Source: Anaerolineae bacterium (GTDB lineage Bacteria; Chloroflexota; Anaerolineae; B4-G1; SLSP01). From it: a DNA stretch of 15,130 bases. This document shows positions 14,161 through 15,130 of this stretch, piece after piece. How positions within the stretch are numbered: position 1 is the stretch's first letter; every line of letters begins with the position of its first letter. A program made the position numbers and the translations under genes. Under the pieces are notes generated by a model, which saw only the letters and a list, made by a program, of their open reading frames with translations, ran no database searches and had not been told where the DNA came from. The stretch covers positions 1 to 15,130 of the forward strand of contig JAFGSL010000472.1 of assembly GCA_016934645.1 (NCBI GenBank), in the 5' to 3' direction.

Positions 14161-14195
14161 ACTGAACGGATTTGTGGTGGTATTTTTTGTTCAGT
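14161..14195. repeat. Inverted repeat ACTGAAC / GTTCAGT in the operon leader
   Basis: ACTGAAC (14161-14167) and GTTCAGT (14189-14195) are exact reverse complements, 21 bases apart. It repeats the GAAC/GTTC half-sites of the nearby operators but with wide spacing. It may be a leader hairpin 34 bases ahead of the mini-FtsK start codon, or an accessory half-site pair. Confidence 0.45.
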
Positions 14196-14233
14196 GCAAC
14201 AGTACTAAAAACGCTCTACCACTCTCTTGATTT

Positions 14234-14245
14234 GAACAAATGTTC
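14234..14245. promoter_or_regulatory. Second LexA-box-like site in the operon leader
   Basis: GAAC-AAAT-GTTC, a perfect match to the GAAC-N4-GTTC pattern; the flanking A/T-rich bases do not extend the dyad far. Its centre is 60 bp downstream of the centre of the main operator at 14284-14315, a distance compatible with cooperative or looping repression. Confidence 0.65.
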
Positions 14246-14267
14246 TAATTAAAAGACGAAAAAAGAA

Positions 14268-14281
14268 CACGCCAAGGCGTG
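14268..14281. repeat. Short palindrome between the two operators
   Basis: CACGCC-AA-GGCGTG, perfect six-base arms with a two-base centre. It is GC-rich within an AT-rich leader. Role unknown. Confidence 0.4.
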
Positions 14282-14283
14282 GT

Positions 14284-14315
14284 ATGAAATATAGAACTCT
14301 TGTTCTATATTTCAT
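14284..14315. promoter_or_regulatory. Long palindromic operator with GAAC-N4-GTTC core
   Basis: ATGAAATATAGAAC (14284-14297) and GTTCTATATTTCAT (14302-14315) are exact reverse complements separated by TCTT. The core GAAC-TCTT-GTTC (14294-14305) fits the LexA box of Gram-positive type. The palindrome overlaps the last two bases of the -10 box and covers the predicted transcription start (about 14307), an ideal position for repression. Confidence 0.85.
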
Positions 14316-14342
14316 TATACGGCCTGTTTTGACCTTTGTCAA
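14314..14342 (-). promoter_or_regulatory. Perfect-consensus promoter of the mini-FtsK/S24 operon
   Basis: Read leftward: TTGACA (14337-14342), exactly 17 bp, TATAAT (14314-14319). All twelve positions match the sigma-70-type consensus. The leader to the mini-FtsK start codon is about 180 bases and holds two operators and two small dyads. Confidence 0.9.
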
Positions 14343-14490
14343 GGGTTTTCGTCAGGAAATTCAGAATCCGCGATCAGCCACAGTGATGATGCTTGCGTGA
14401 TCTACTGCTGGTGCTGATGCCGGAGGCCTGGTTTGATTGAATGATTCGCCTTTCAAATTTACGCATTGGGCGAAAAATGGCTAAAAACTC

Positions 14491-14519
14491 TTGACTGCCG
14501 GAGATGATGAGTGTATACT
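14491..14519 (+). promoter_or_regulatory. Promoter of the right-edge membrane protein gene
   Basis: TTGACT (14491-14496), 17-bp spacer, TATACT (14514-14519). Each box matches five of six consensus bases. The predicted start is near 14526, immediately before the palindrome at 14527-14543. Confidence 0.75.
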
Positions 14520-14526
14520 ATAAATA

Positions 14527-14543
14527 GGTTTGTACTACAAACC
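14527..14543. promoter_or_regulatory. 17-nt palindromic operator at the start of transcription
   Basis: GGTTTGTA-C-TACAAACC: perfect eight-base arms around one central base, beginning at about +1 of the promoter at 14491-14519. This is the usual place and size for a homodimeric winged-helix repressor site. The cognate regulator is not recognisable; it may be encoded beyond the right edge. Confidence 0.7.
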
Positions 14544-14589
14544 AGTTATTATTAAAGACTAAGTATCTTCAACAAATGAGGGGGGAACA

Positions 14590-15130
14590 GTGAAAGACCT
14601 GGAACGTATGCGCATCATTGCAGCACACTATTGTAGTTTGCAAGGGCTGAGGATGTTGCCTTGGTTCTTGTGGTTGCTTTTGATAAGCGCGGTAAACCCG
14701 ATCCTGGGCTTGCCGCAAGGGCAGTTGGATTATCAATGCTTGCTCGTTATACCTGGTATCGCCGTGCCGTGGGTGCTGTCCAAATGGATCGGTGCGTATT
14801 ACGACCGCGCCTATGGACGGGTGGAATCCTTGCCGCCTCATAACCGTCCTGTTGAAGTGCTGGCTAACATTTTGTTCATCGTCATCGCCTATATCGGCTT
14901 TGCGATTGACACCTCCAAGTGGCTGCCCATAAGCGTGGCAGGCCTAATTATGGCGGCAGCATTTATGGTCGGGTGGTGGAAGGCAGACCGTCTCCCGGTC
15001 CATATGCTGGTGCTGGCCGTAGTGCTCGTGGTACTATCTTTGCTGCCGTTGGCCGGGATCCCGGCTGACGGTCACTGGAGTGACCTTTGGGGTGGCTTTG
15101 TCGACTCGATTGTGCTTGTGATTATCATCA
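14590..15130 (+). CDS. Multi-pass membrane protein, start only (runs off the window)
   Basis: From GTG at 14590 the frame stays open for 180 codons to the window end. GAGGGGGG ends five bases before the GTG. The protein begins VKDLERMRIIAAHYCSLQGL and has about six hydrophobic segments, near residues 23-40, 50-68, 89-106, 111-129, 137-155 and from 170 on, so it is an integral membrane protein. Short polar loops include KWIGAYYDRAYGRVESLPPH. No family recognised and no transporter signature or catalytic motif seen. It has its own promoter and a palindromic operator, so it is probably tightly regulated, perhaps together with a downstream regulator gene. An alternative start is the ATG at 14608, but the ribosome binding site fits the GTG better. 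Confidence 0.8.
   Translation, partial: MKDLERMRIIAAHYCSLQGLRMLPWFLWLLLISAVNPILGLPQGQLDYQCLLVIPGIAVPWVLSKWIGAYYDRAYGRVESLPPHNRPVEVLANILFIVIAYIGFAIDTSKWLPISVAGLIMAAAFMVGWWKADRLPVHMLVLAVVLVVLSLLPLAGIPADGHWSDLWGGFVDSIVLVIII

Overview
The window looks like a chromosomal segment of a Chloroflexota bacterium (Anaerolineae, Caldilineae or Chloroflexia type). This is an inference from several things: moderately high GC, a sortase-DUF6391-like-holA run, helical effector-associated-type domains, a bL31 with a long C-terminal extension, and intergenic repeats of the kind seen in these genomes. No rRNA, tRNA, transposase, integrase or CRISPR array is visible.

Left part (1-5100). A truncated HAD-type phosphatase leaves on the minus strand. 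Diverging from it is a small toxin-antitoxin pair (AF2212/VapB-like antitoxin plus PIN toxin). It converges with a full-length membrane-anchored FtsK/SpoIIIE translocase, which is followed upstream by radA, both on the minus strand. An imperfect 26-bp inverted repeat lies between radA and ftsK. The radA promoter carries a LexA-box-like dyad exactly in its -35/-10 spacer.

Middle part (5100-11040), all plus strand. A consensus promoter and a hairpin-rich leader precede rplU-rpmA-rpmE; rpmE encodes bL31 fused to an RpoA-CTD-like helix-hairpin-helix domain. After a strong terminator come tdk and two tandem hypoxanthine phosphoribosyltransferase paralogues, so this stretch handles nucleoside and purine salvage. 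A separate promoter with a tandem 15-bp repeat over its start region drives a sortase, a DUF6391-like membrane protein and holA (DNA polymerase III delta).

Right part (11041-14345), minus strand: the most unusual region. A five-gene operon encodes a small soluble FtsK-type motor, a two-helix membrane protein, a protein joining an effector-associated-like N-terminal domain to a LexA/UmuD-type S24 autoprotease domain, a DUF6504-like protein and an 80-residue conserved-looking protein. It is driven by a perfect-consensus promoter (TTGACA, 17 bp, TATAAT). A 14+14-bp palindrome with a GAAC-N4-GTTC core covers the end of the -10 and the predicted start site, and a second GAAC-N4-GTTC site lies 60 bp downstream. 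I read it as a candidate DNA-damage-inducible cassette: a split FtsK motor with a RecA-responsive-type protease switch.

Right edge (14490-15130). A promoter with a 17-nt palindrome just after its start site drives a GTG-initiated multi-pass membrane protein that runs off the window.
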